From positions 1-8,686 of the forward strand of contig JABMNB010000392.1 of assembly GCA_013205335.1 (NCBI GenBank): a DNA stretch of 8,686 nt, written 5' to 3'. Numbering within the stretch: the stretch's first letter is position 1; every line of letters starts with the position of its first letter. Under the pieces are notes generated by a model. The model was not told where the DNA came from and ran no database searches. It worked only from the letters and a program-made list of their open reading frames with translations. The stretch comes from Rhodospirillales bacterium. GTDB lineage: Bacteria; Pseudomonadota; Alphaproteobacteria; Reyranellales; Reyranellaceae. The position numbers were made by a program, and so were the translations under genes. Below, piece by piece: positions 1-6,942 of the stretch.

Positions 1-6
1 ATCCAT
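1..6 (-). CDS. Possible start of a leftward gene running off the window
   Basis: On the minus strand an ATG GAT occupies 6-1, preceded by AGGGGG (17-12) at a spacing of 5 nt, a fair Shine-Dalgarno match. Only two codons are visible, so nothing can be said about the product. The rest of 1-210 contains no convincing gene, only the inverted repeat, the -10-like box and the hairpin described separately. Confidence 0.2.
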
Positions 7-35
7 AACCGCCCCCTGCCCCGACCCTCAACGAC

Positions 36-98
36 GGCGGCGTCGGCCGTCCGTGAAATTGTACCGGGACACCGAACGAACCGCTAGCCGACGCCGCC
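36..98. repeat. 12-bp perfect inverted repeat around a possible leftward promoter
   Basis: GGCGGCGTCGGC at 36-47 is the exact reverse complement of GCCGACGCCGCC at 87-98, with 39 nt between. The spacer contains TACAAT on the minus strand (63-58), a five-of-six match to a -10 box. The arrangement could be a regulator site or a large stem-loop; GC-rich 12-mers repeat by chance more readily in such DNA. Confidence 0.35.
58..63 (-). promoter_or_regulatory. Possible -10 box of a leftward gene
   Basis: TACAAT on the minus strand lies about 51 nt before an ATG at 6-4 and would give a 5' leader of roughly 45 nt. No clear -35 box is seen 16-18 nt upstream, so the call is tentative. Confidence 0.25.
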
Positions 99-150
99 TA
101 ACTCATTGGTTTCTCGGCCGTTTCTATTTTTTGACCTCACGCGATCCAGG

Positions 151-177
151 CCAGCCGACGGCAGGGCCGTTGACTGG
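151..177 (-). terminator. Hairpin after the last operon gene, possible terminator or 3'-end stabiliser
   Basis: CCAGCCGACGGC-AGG-GCCGTTGACTGG forms a 12-position stem with a 3-nt loop. In the operon's transcript it has one G-U wobble and one A-C mismatch. It lies 33 nt after the TGA of the last porter gene. No run of U follows, so it is not a classic intrinsic terminator; it may protect the message's 3' end or act with Rho. Confidence 0.35.
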
Positions 178-210
178 CTGGACAGCATTCTCGGTATCGA
201 CAGCCCATTG

Positions 211-1599
211 TCACGAATTCTGCCGGTTGGTGCCGACGCTGCTGCGGCGAAGGTCACCGAGCGGCCTGCCCGACATCAGGTGCCGCTCGATCGCCTCGAG
301 CGAGTGCCCCGTGGTCTCAGGCACGCGCGTCAGCGTAAAGGCGAGGCCGCCCAGGCAGATTATGGCAAACAGCGTGAACGTGAAGGCCAGTCCCGGCCCG
401 GCCAGCATCAATGGGAAAGTAAAGACGACCACGAAATTGAAGCCCCAGTTGCTGAGCGACGCCATGCTCATGCCAGGACCTCGTACTCGAAGCGGGAAGA
501 TCTCCGACATCAGCAGGTGAGGCAGTGGGCCTATCGCCAATGCGAAGGAGGCGATGTAGAGCAGCAGCATTGTAATGATCAGCCACGATGGCACGACCTT
601 CGGGAAGACCACGCCCAGCGCGATGACGAGCATGGTGACCGCGGCGCCCAAAAAGCCGACGACCAGCAGCGGCCGGCGGCCCACCCGGTCGATCAGGAAC
701 ATTGCCAGCACAGTTGTGGCCACATTCACCACGCCGACGCCAATCGTGGCCAGCATCTGGGTCCGGGTGTTGTCAAAGCCTGCATGGGAGAAAATGTCGG
801 GCGCATAGTAGATCACCGCATTGATGCCGCTTAGCTGTTGCAGAAAGAACAGGCCGACGCCGACAATCAGGGCAGGCCGTACAGCGGGCTCCAACAGGGC
901 GCCGTAGCCGACAGGCTTGTTGAGTTCCGTTGTTACCGAGCGAACCATCTCTGCCACCTCGCCGTCGACGTCGGCGGCCGGACCGCGCAGGCGCGCGAGG
1001 CTGGCTCTTGCCTCCTGCGTCCTCTGCTTGCGCACCAGCCATCGCGGCGACTCCGGCAGTAATGCCAGGCCGGCGAGGAACAGCACGCCCGGTACGATGC
1101 CCAGCCCGAACATGATGCGCCACATGCCCTTAGCCGCTTCGTCATCGATGACGACTCCGGTAAGGTAGGATACGAGGATGCCGACGGTGATCGCGAGCTG
1201 GTATGTCGAAACCATGGCGCCTCGGCTTTTGAGCGGTGCGCATTCGGCGATGTACAGCGGCGCGGCGACAGCTGCCATTCCGATGGCGATGCCGAGCAGG
1301 AAACGGGCGACAATCAGCAACATCACCGTGTCGATGACGGCCGCCATCAGCGCTCCGACGGCAAACAAGGATGCTGCCGCCATCAGAACCGAGCGCCGGC
1401 CGAACCGGTCGGTTATCGGTCCGGCGACGCTCGCCGCCACCAGCGCGCCCAGTGGCACCGCCGCGGTCATGAAGCCGCCGACCAGCGGGCTCATCGGCAG
1501 ATCTTTCTCGAGCGAGGCGCGCGCCACGGCGATTACGCCCTCGTCGTAGCCGAACAGGAAGCCGGCAATCGCGGCGACGAAAGCAAGAAAGTAGATCAT
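211..1599 (-). CDS. MFS sugar porter, canonical sugar:H+ symporter type
   Basis: This is a 462-residue, roughly 12-helix inner-membrane transporter of the sugar porter family (relatives XylE, GalP, GLUT). Seen: GYDEGV near the N-terminus (Asp19), DRFGRR at 64-69, Arg99 in helix 4, Gln134 in helix 5, PESPRWL at 182-188, QQLSGINAVIYYAP at 254-267, DRVGRRPLL at 304-312, SEIFPLRVRG around 365-374 and PETTGHSLE at 427-435. By homology Asp19 and Arg99 match the proton-coupling pair of XylE, and Gln134, Gln254, Gln255 and Asn260 match its sugar-binding residues, so proton-coupled import of a hexose or pentose is likely. The helix-10 Trp of XylE is His361 here. The ATG has an AGGA at 1608-1611, 8 nt upstream. 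It is the last gene of the operon, 38 nt after the porin stop. Family assignment is very secure; the substrate is unknown. Confidence 0.95.
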   Translation of the reverse strand: MIYFLAFVAAIAGFLFGYDEGVIAVARASLEKDLPMSPLVGGFMTAAVPLGALVAASVAGPITDRFGRRSVLMAAASLFAVGALMAAVIDTVMLLIVARFLLGIAIGMAAVAAPLYIAECAPLKSRGAMVSTYQLAITVGILVSYLTGVVIDDEAAKGMWRIMFGLGIVPGVLFLAGLALLPESPRWLVRKQRTQEARASLARLRGPAADVDGEVAEMVRSVTTELNKPVGYGALLEPAVRPALIVGVGLFFLQQLSGINAVIYYAPDIFSHAGFDNTRTQMLATIGVGVVNVATTVLAMFLIDRVGRRPLLVVGFLGAAVTMLVIALGVVFPKVVPSWLIITMLLLYIASFALAIGPLPHLLMSEIFPLRVRGPGMSMASLSNWGFNFVVVFTFPLMLAGPGLAFTFTLFAIICLGGLAFTLTRVPETTGHSLEAIERHLMSGRPLGDLRRSSVGTNRQNS

Positions 1600-1637
1600 G
1601 TGCAGATTCCTGGTGTCGGCCGAGTTGAATGCCCGGC

Positions 1638-2990
1638 TCAGAAGTTGATCACGGTCTTGAGGCCAAGGACGAGGATGTTGACGTTGGAAGAGCTCGCACC
1701 GGGCGTGTACACGTACTGGATGTTCGGCCGGACGGTGAGGCCTGGTACCGGCGTCAGGCCGTAGTAGAGTTCGAATACGTATTCCGAGTTTCTGATTACA
1801 GCGGGCTGCAGGCCGAGCCCACTCAGCGTGTTCTGCGCGCCGGTAATGCGCGGGTTAATCTGCGTTGTGCCGGCGGCGAAGGCAATCTGGTCGTGCGGGC
1901 GCGAGGCGAACGGCCCGGTATAGACAAACCCACCGGCGAGCTGCAGCCAGGTGACCGATGTCTGCTGGTCCGCAATGGAGAAGTTGACGAAGGCGTTCAG
2001 GCCGCCCTTCGGATCGGTCGACGCATTGCGCGTGAGCTGCTGGGCGAAGTTCAAGTAGAAGCCATAGAGTCCCGATGTCTGGATCGCCGGCAGGCCGGTC
2101 AATGCGGACATGCCGCCGCTTACGTCGCGGACCACGTCGTTTAGCGTCGCCGTCGAATACCAGGCACCGACCTTGTAGCTACCGGGCAACCGGCCGCCAT
2201 CTAACTTGGGCAGCCAAGCAATCTCGAACGGCATGAGCACACCATCCGAATCCGGATACCATACGGGCCACAGTTTGTTGGTGTAGCTTAGATAAGAGCC
2301 GTTCTGATCGTAGATACCAGCCTGAATGTACCCGAATTCGGGGAGCTTGAGCTTGACGATTGCTCCCCATTGGCTGATTGGCCAGTTGTAGATGTAGTTG
2401 CCCACAATGTTGCCGGGCGGCGAGCCGCAGAAGGTGAGGTTCTGGAAGTCGCAGGAAAAGGCGGCGAAGGCATCGCCCATGGCGACTCGCCCCCAGCGCA
2501 CTGTCAGCAACTCTTCGAAGAAACGGTGCTCCAGGAAAAGCTGCGTGAGGCGGACGGTCTGGCCGCGGCCCCACACCTCCTGAACGAGCTGGAGCGTGTC
2601 GAGCCCGGCATCTTCGACGAGGTTGCGCCCGTAACGCGAGGTGTAGGTCACCTGCAGTTTCGTGTTCGGCAGCGTGATCAGCTTCTCGAGATCGAACGTG
2701 GCGCCGAGCAGTGACTGACCGGTGAAGCTACCGAGCGACTTTACGCCGCCGGCGGCATTGTAGGCGGCCTCGCCGACGAAACCGAGCTGCAGGTCCACGC
2801 CCATATCGAAGAGGCGCGTGCGTGCGCCCCCCCAGTTTCCCAGGAGCCATGGCTCCGAGGGCGCCACCGACGCCGCCGGCGCCGTCGGAGCATCCGGAGC
2901 CGCCGGAGCATCCGGCGTCTCGGCGTGTGCGCCGATGGAAGCCAGCACCACGGCCACAATTGCAACGAACCTCGATCCTCTCCGCAGCAC
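1638..2990 (-). CDS. OprB-like carbohydrate-selective porin
   Basis: This is an outer-membrane beta-barrel expected to pass sugars into the periplasm. Starting at the GTG at 2990 gives 450 residues with a textbook signal peptide: basic LRRGSR, a hydrophobic core, then AHA followed by ETP (cleavage near residue 23). An Ala/Pro/Asp-rich linker follows (about 24-47), then the OprB-type start around WLLGNWGGARTRL (48-60), alternating barrel strands, a Cys180/Cys188 pair that could form a disulfide, and conserved C-terminal strands around EYVFELYYGLTPVPGLTVRP (403-422). It ends in Phe, as barrel proteins assembled by the BAM machinery usually do. An upstream GTG at 3050 overlaps the GMC stop (TAGTG) but would place 20 unlikely residues before the signal peptide. 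A run of seven G lies 3 nt before the chosen start. Its place beside sugar porters supports a sugar-uptake role. Confidence 0.9.
   Translation of the reverse strand: MLRRGSRFVAIVAVVLASIGAHAETPDAPAAPDAPTAPAASVAPSEPWLLGNWGGARTRLFDMGVDLQLGFVGEAAYNAAGGVKSLGSFTGQSLLGATFDLEKLITLPNTKLQVTYTSRYGRNLVEDAGLDTLQLVQEVWGRGQTVRLTQLFLEHRFFEELLTVRWGRVAMGDAFAAFSCDFQNLTFCGSPPGNIVGNYIYNWPISQWGAIVKLKLPEFGYIQAGIYDQNGSYLSYTNKLWPVWYPDSDGVLMPFEIAWLPKLDGGRLPGSYKVGAWYSTATLNDVVRDVSGGMSALTGLPAIQTSGLYGFYLNFAQQLTRNASTDPKGGLNAFVNFSIADQQTSVTWLQLAGGFVYTGPFASRPHDQIAFAAGTTQINPRITGAQNTLSGLGLQPAVIRNSEYVFELYYGLTPVPGLTVRPNIQYVYTPGASSSNVNILVLGLKTVINF
2886..2915. repeat. Short tandem repeat coding the porin's Ala/Pro linker
   Basis: CGGAGCATCCGG occurs at 2886-2897 and again at 2904-2915, a period of 18 nt (six codons). 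On the minus strand it codes the repeated PDAP units of the linker between the signal peptide and the barrel. The copy number could vary between strains without shifting the frame. Confidence 0.6.
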
Positions 2991-2993
2991 CGT

Positions 2994-3000
2994 CCCCCCC
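2994..3000 (-). promoter_or_regulatory. G-run serving as probable ribosome binding site of the porin
   Basis: Seven consecutive G on the minus strand lie 3 nt before the GTG at 2990, where a clean signal peptide begins. Pairing with the CCUCC of 16S rRNA is possible although the sequence is not a consensus Shine-Dalgarno site. The homopolymer lies outside the coding sequence if this start is right. Confidence 0.4.
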
Positions 3001-3049
3001 GCTTCTTCTTGGCCGCATGCCCCCGTTGCCGGCGGCGTCGGCAGCAGCA

Positions 3050-4549
3050 CTATCGCGCCGACGTCTCCCGCCCCGCTTCACCCATCGCCGTTGCAAGGCG
3101 CCGGGCATTGCGCAGTGCGACCGCGGTGATGGTGAGATAGGAATTGGCGCTGCCTTGGTGCGGCCACAGCGCGGCATCGGCGCCGCTGAGATTGCGGATC
3201 CGCCAGAACCGGCCGTCCGAATCGGTCACGGAGGTCTCTGGATCGTTACCCATGCGCAGGCCGCCGAACTCGTGCAATGCCGAGCCCGCCGAGTTCTCCT
3301 CGGTGCGCACGACCTCGCCGCCCATGGCGCGTGCGACGTCTGCCGTGAAAGTCGCCATCTCCGCCAAGGTACTACTGTCGGACGGGCTGCGGTCGTTGAC
3401 GATGCAGTAGCCCGTCCTCGTCCGACCATCGCCCACCAGTACCATGCGCGCCGCTTCCTGGGCCTTGCTGATGCCGAAACAGTAGAACAGGACGTACCGG
3501 CCGCCGCCGTCGCCATCGAGCCAACAGGTCGCGTGCAACGGGCTGTACCAGGTCTCCTGAAACATGCCCTGGAGCTGGGCATGAAACGGCCGTTCAGCCG
3601 TCGGCGGCACAAAGATGTAGAGCGACTTCTCGCCGAGGGACTCGGGCAGCTCGAACACGGCCTGCCGGAACAAGTGATCCCCCATGTAGCGACCAACCGT
3701 GGGGTCGCGTTCTCCCAGACCTGAGGCCAGAGCGAGCCGCGTGGACTGAACGCACCCGCCCGCCAGCACGACGTGCCGCGCCGGGATATCGAAAACAGTT
3801 TTGTCTCGCTCCTGCACCCTGACGGCTCTGACCCGATCGCCGTCGAGTACGAGTTCCAGCGCTTCCGTTTCTGCAGCCAGCGACAGGCGCGCGCCATCCT
3901 CGATGCGGCCGAAATGCTGGCAGCGCAGAAGCCGTGAGACCGAGGAATCGAAGCCGAGCGACAGGCGTCCACCATGTACCGCGCGCGTATCGACGCCGAG
4001 CGGCGCGTTGATGGCGGGAACGCCCGCGCTCGCCATGCGCGCCATCAGGCGTTCCTGGGCCGGGTGCGTCATGAAGGGTGGGGCATCGCCGCCACCCGAC
4101 ATGCCGACCAGACGTTCGGCTCGCTCGTACCACGGGCGAATCTCGTCGGCGTCGAAGGGCCACTCGGCGAAGTCCTCGTCGCGGAATCGTGGCGTGCAGC
4201 CGCCCCAGAACACCGTCCGGCCGCCGACGAGAGCCCAGGCGTTGTTGTTGGTTTCGGCGGTGCCGGCGCGGGCTGAGGCGAGCTCCGCCTCGGTTGTCCA
4301 TAGCGTGCGGTAGCGCACGAGGTCATGGATCCGAGGAACGACGTCGCCGCGGTTGGCGAATGGACCCGAACCGACATGTTCCGTCAGAATCAGTGGCCCA
4401 GCTTCGATGATGGCAACCTTGAGCCCCTGGTGCGCTAGTTCGATCGCAGTAGTAACGCCGCTGGTGCCGCTGCCAATGACCAGGCAGTCGACGTTCGCAG
4501 CGGCGACAGCTTGCGGGTTGCTTAGCAGGATGGGAGCAAGCGGATGCAT
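3050..4549 (-). CDS. GMC-family FAD-dependent oxidoreductase
   Basis: This 499-residue flavoenzyme should oxidise an alcohol, probably a sugar or cyclitol hydroxyl, to a carbonyl. Seen: the FAD-binding Rossmann motif GSGTSG at 26-31 with the ribose-binding Glu at 49 (AIIEAG), a VGGRTVFWGG motif at 108-117, an AGG around 263-265, and a GMC C-terminal domain with HEFGGLRMGNDPETSV (426-441) and PHQGSANSYLTITA (463-476). By family analogy His426 and Asn469 match the catalytic His and the His/Asn partner of glucose and choline oxidases; the usual NP after the second motif is NS here. There is no Sec or Tat signal peptide, so it is probably cytoplasmic, and no gamma subunit or cytochrome gene is visible, so the electron acceptor is unknown (perhaps oxygen). 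The ATG overlaps the aminotransferase stop by one base (TAATG), implying translational coupling. Substrate and oxidised carbon cannot be told from sequence. Confidence 0.93.
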   Translation of the reverse strand: MHPLAPILLSNPQAVAAANVDCLVIGSGTSGVTTAIELAHQGLKVAIIEAGPLILTEHVGSGPFANRGDVVPRIHDLVRYRTLWTTEAELASARAGTAETNNNAWALVGGRTVFWGGCTPRFRDEDFAEWPFDADEIRPWYERAERLVGMSGGGDAPPFMTHPAQERLMARMASAGVPAINAPLGVDTRAVHGGRLSLGFDSSVSRLLRCQHFGRIEDGARLSLAAETEALELVLDGDRVRAVRVQERDKTVFDIPARHVVLAGGCVQSTRLALASGLGERDPTVGRYMGDHLFRQAVFELPESLGEKSLYIFVPPTAERPFHAQLQGMFQETWYSPLHATCWLDGDGGGRYVLFYCFGISKAQEAARMVLVGDGRTRTGYCIVNDRSPSDSSTLAEMATFTADVARAMGGEVVRTEENSAGSALHEFGGLRMGNDPETSVTDSDGRFWRIRNLSGADAALWPHQGSANSYLTITAVALRNARRLATAMGEAGRETSAR

Positions 4550-5883
4550 TATTCGGCCGCCTTCGTCTGCGGTGCGAACGCATTCCCGACCTTGCGGAAC
4601 GCGGCGATGATGTCGTCGACATCCTGGTCGGTCAGGACGGGCATTACGGTCAGTAGCGCGGCACGTTCGGATAGCGAATCGCAGACCGGGAGCGCGCCCC
4701 GCTCATAGCTATAGCCGGCGGAAAAAGCGTTTGAGGGATGCGTCCATGGGAAGCCCTCATGGGTGTTCGAGCGCTTCTTCACGAGACTCGGGATGTTGAA
4801 GTACCAGTGCATGCCCCACTCGCGCATCGTGATGCAGGCAAGGCTACCCTCGGGGCCTCGGATGCCCTCGGCCCGCAAGGCTTCGACGAACCGCTGACAG
4901 GCCGCTGCCGTCTCGTAGATCGTGATCAACACCGGTCCGGTGTCGCCCGACGGATCGCTGATATCGCGCAGGCCGATTCCGGGGATGTCCTTGATGGCCT
5001 CGCGGATCCGCCACTTGGCCTCGCGCATTCGACCGGTGATCGTCTTCACCTTGCGCATCTGGCCAAGCGCCATTGCTCCCGCCAGCTCGGACATGCGGCT
5101 GCCCGTTCCCCAGTATTGGTAGCGTTGGTCGGACGGATCAAGACGTCCTTCGCTATTGCGCGCGTACCCGAGGTCGTGCAGCGCGGCGCAGCGCTTGTAG
5201 AGGTCCTCGTCCTCGGTGACCATCAGGCCACCTTCGCCGCTCGTCATGTTCTTGTTGAGCTGGAAGCTGTAGATGCCGATGTCACCATAGGAGCCGGAGG
5301 GGCGCCCCTTCAGCGAGGCGCCGATCGCCTGGGCGCAGTCCTCGAGCAGCCGTAGATTGTGCTTGCGGCAGATTTCAGCGATGCGGTCGATGTGCCCCAT
5401 GGCGCCACTCATGTTGACGAACAGCACTGCCTTGCTGCGCGGTCCGATCTTGCGCTCGAGGTCGGCGGGATCCATGCAAAAACTGGTATCGATATCGACC
5501 AGCCGCGGAATCGCGCCGGTACGCACGATGGCGCTGATGCACGCAACCCACATGTAACCGGGCACCAGCACCTCGTCGCCGGGGCCGACGCCGAACGCGC
5601 ATAACGCGATATGGAGCGCTGCGCTGCCGCTGTTGACGCCGAGAGCGTGCTTGTGCCCAAAGGTCGAGCACCACTCGGACTCCAGCCGGTCAACCATGCC
5701 CTGCGCGTCGAGGCCGTAAAAGCGAAACGGACTGCGCGCTTCGACGACCTGGGTGACGAGGCGCTTTTCCTCTTCGTCGATGAAGTAGGCGCCAGGCAAT
5801 TCCCATGGCAGAGGCGTCGAGCGGACCGGCGTGCCGCCATCCACGGCGAGTCGGTTCGACTTGTAACGGGCATCGTCGTTCAT
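4549..5883 (-). CDS. DegT/DnrJ/EryC1/StrS-family PLP aminotransferase
   Basis: This 444-residue fold-type I PLP enzyme should transfer an amino group, usually from glutamate or glutamine, to a keto-sugar or ketocyclitol. Seen: an N-terminal LAVDGGTPVR (12-21), PLP phosphate-binding NSGSAALHIAL (84-94), GPGDEVLVPGY (100-110), EDCAQAIGAS at 181-190 in which Asp182 should contact the PLP pyridine nitrogen, and SFQLNKNMTSGEGG (206-219) with Lys211 as the Schiff-base lysine. It is longer than the common nucleotide-sugar members (about 370-400). Its size and N-terminal opening recall the group containing scyllo-inosose aminotransferases and AHBA synthase, but this is recognition by eye. The ATG has AGGGGAG 6 nt upstream; an upstream GTG at 5943, overlapping the kinase stop, lacks a comparable site. 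It is directly coupled to the GMC oxidoreductase, which would supply the ketone or aldehyde it needs. Confidence 0.93.
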   Translation of the reverse strand: MNDDARYKSNRLAVDGGTPVRSTPLPWELPGAYFIDEEEKRLVTQVVEARSPFRFYGLDAQGMVDRLESEWCSTFGHKHALGVNSGSAALHIALCAFGVGPGDEVLVPGYMWVACISAIVRTGAIPRLVDIDTSFCMDPADLERKIGPRSKAVLFVNMSGAMGHIDRIAEICRKHNLRLLEDCAQAIGASLKGRPSGSYGDIGIYSFQLNKNMTSGEGGLMVTEDEDLYKRCAALHDLGYARNSEGRLDPSDQRYQYWGTGSRMSELAGAMALGQMRKVKTITGRMREAKWRIREAIKDIPGIGLRDISDPSGDTGPVLITIYETAAACQRFVEALRAEGIRGPEGSLACITMREWGMHWYFNIPSLVKKRSNTHEGFPWTHPSNAFSAGYSYERGALPVCDSLSERAALLTVMPVLTDQDVDDIIAAFRKVGNAFAPQTKAAE

Positions 5884-5889
5884 CGGTAT

Positions 5890-5896
5890 CTCCCCT
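5890..5896 (-). promoter_or_regulatory. Strong ribosome binding site of the aminotransferase gene
   Basis: AGGGGAG on the minus strand lies 6 nt before the ATG at 5883. It decides in favour of this ATG over the in-frame GTG at 5943, which overlaps the kinase stop codon as GTGA but has no comparable site. Confidence 0.8.
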
Positions 5897-5939
5897 GTCT
5901 CGATGCGTGAACTAGAACAACAGTCCTGACCATTGTGGG

Positions 5940-6929
5940 TCACCAGCTCGATTGGCCGCGAGGTGGACGCCCCGAGGTAGTTGCCAGATAGGTGAGGCCT
6001 ATAAAGGCTGGCCTCGGATGAACAATTACGGCCGTGGGGATGCGCGCGAGGTAGGCAGACATTTTGGCCTTTGCCTCGAAGCGTTCGCGAAAGGATGATC
6101 GCCTCAAGAAATCGGTAAAGCGCGGGGCGATCCCGCCGGCGATGAAGACGCCTCCGCTCGCGCCGAGGCTCAGCGCAATATTGCCGGCGGCGCTTCCGAG
6201 GAAGGCACAGAACAGATCCAGCGTCTCGCGACTCACTTCGCAGTCGCCAGCCAGCGCACGCTCGATGATCTCGCTGTTGTCCCGCCCCGGCACGGACTTG
6301 CCATCGGTTTTGGCGATCGCATGGTAGAGGTCAACCAGGCCCGGCCCGGACAGTACGCCTTCAACTGATACGTGGTGCAGCTGGTGCCTGAGCGCGAGGA
6401 TGACGGCGTCTTCCCGCCGGTTCTCGCTCGACAAAGTCGCGTGCCCGCCCTCGGTAACCAATACGATCTGTTCCTGCAGGCCATAGGCCAGGGCGGCGAG
6501 CCCGAAGCCTGTTCCCGGCCCCAGCACTGCCATCGTTCCCCGTTCGCCGCCACGCGGCGTCCCCACGGTCACCAGATCGTCGGGCTGCAACGCCGGCAGC
6601 GACCAGCCGAGTGCCTCAAAGTCGTTCAGAACCCGCACGTCCTGCATATCCAGCGCCTTGGCGATGCGGTTCGGGTCGACAACCCAGGCGGCGTTGGTGA
6701 GGGTAACCCGGCCGGCGTGCACCGGACCCGCGGCCGCGATGAGAGCGCGTTGTGGCCGGTGGCTGGATGCCGGCCCGGTCAGGAAAGCGCGCATCGCGTC
6801 GACCGGCGAGGCATGATCGGCCACAGCATACGTCTCCGATACAGCGACTTCAGACCGTACCAGTAGTGCAAAGCGGGCGTTCGTGGCATCGATGTCAGCT
6901 AGCAGTACAGACTCTGGAGGAGCGGCCAT
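5940..6929 (-). CDS. glk: Glucokinase-family sugar kinase (Glk type)
   Basis: This 329-residue cytoplasmic protein aligns along its length with bacterial ATP-dependent glucokinases of the E. coli Glk type, which make glucose 6-phosphate. Seen: the phosphate-1 loop LLADIDATNARFAL (9-22), TNAAW (78-82), LNDFEALGWSLP (101-112) with the probable catalytic base Asp103, GPGTGFGLAAL (137-147), EGGH (160-163) at the sugar site, HVSVEGVLSGPGLVDLYHAI (186-205) and IAGGIAPRF (263-271). Oddity: the loop reads DIDATNAR where the family has DIGGTNAR or DIGATNAR, so a near-invariant Gly is Asp14. The ATG at 6929 is preceded at 9 nt by GAGG, which overlaps the TGA of the upstream porter (TGAGG). A TTG at 6938 is too close to that site to be the start. 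Its position beside sugar porters fits phosphorylation of an imported sugar. Gene symbol is by family; activity on glucose is not proven. Confidence 0.9.
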   Translation of the reverse strand: MAAPPESVLLADIDATNARFALLVRSEVAVSETYAVADHASPVDAMRAFLTGPASSHRPQRALIAAAGPVHAGRVTLTNAAWVVDPNRIAKALDMQDVRVLNDFEALGWSLPALQPDDLVTVGTPRGGERGTMAVLGPGTGFGLAALAYGLQEQIVLVTEGGHATLSSENRREDAVILALRHQLHHVSVEGVLSGPGLVDLYHAIAKTDGKSVPGRDNSEIIERALAGDCEVSRETLDLFCAFLGSAAGNIALSLGASGGVFIAGGIAPRFTDFLRRSSFRERFEAKAKMSAYLARIPTAVIVHPRPAFIGLTYLATTSGRPPRGQSSW

Positions 6930-6938
6930 GTCGGTCAA

Positions 6939-6942
6939 CCTC
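6939..6942 (-). promoter_or_regulatory. Ribosome binding site deciding the kinase start
   Basis: GAGG on the minus strand overlaps the TGA stop of the upstream porter (TGAGG) and lies 9 nt before the ATG at 6929. It lies too close to the in-frame TTG at 6938 to serve it, so the ATG is the start. The overlap suggests the two genes are translated in a coupled way. Confidence 0.7.

Noticed and set aside
33..51. GACGGC/GCCGTC hairpin near the left edge
   Set aside because: A 6-bp stem in very GC-rich DNA with no U-tract on either strand; it overlaps the longer inverted repeat already listed.
53..520. Plus-strand open frame starting in the left intergenic region
   Set aside because: More than half of it is antisense to the porter gene, and there is no good ribosome binding site or recognisable motif.
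106..834. Plus-strand open frame (242 codons) over the end of the last porter
   Set aside because: Mostly antisense to the porter, His/Gln/Arg-rich and without recognisable domains.
2991..3050. GTG start of the porin overlapping the GMC stop (TAGTG)
   Set aside because: It would put 20 residues ahead of a complete signal peptide; no ribosome binding site is near it.
2822..3724. Long plus-strand open frame (300 codons) across the porin and GMC genes
   Set aside because: It is antisense to two well-supported genes and is rich in Arg, Pro and Ala with no recognisable domain, as expected of a shadow frame in GC-rich DNA.
5884..5943. GTG start of the aminotransferase overlapping the kinase stop (GTGA)
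   Set aside because: The 20 extra residues are Ser/Cys-rich and unlike the family, and the ATG at 5883 has a strong Shine-Dalgarno site.
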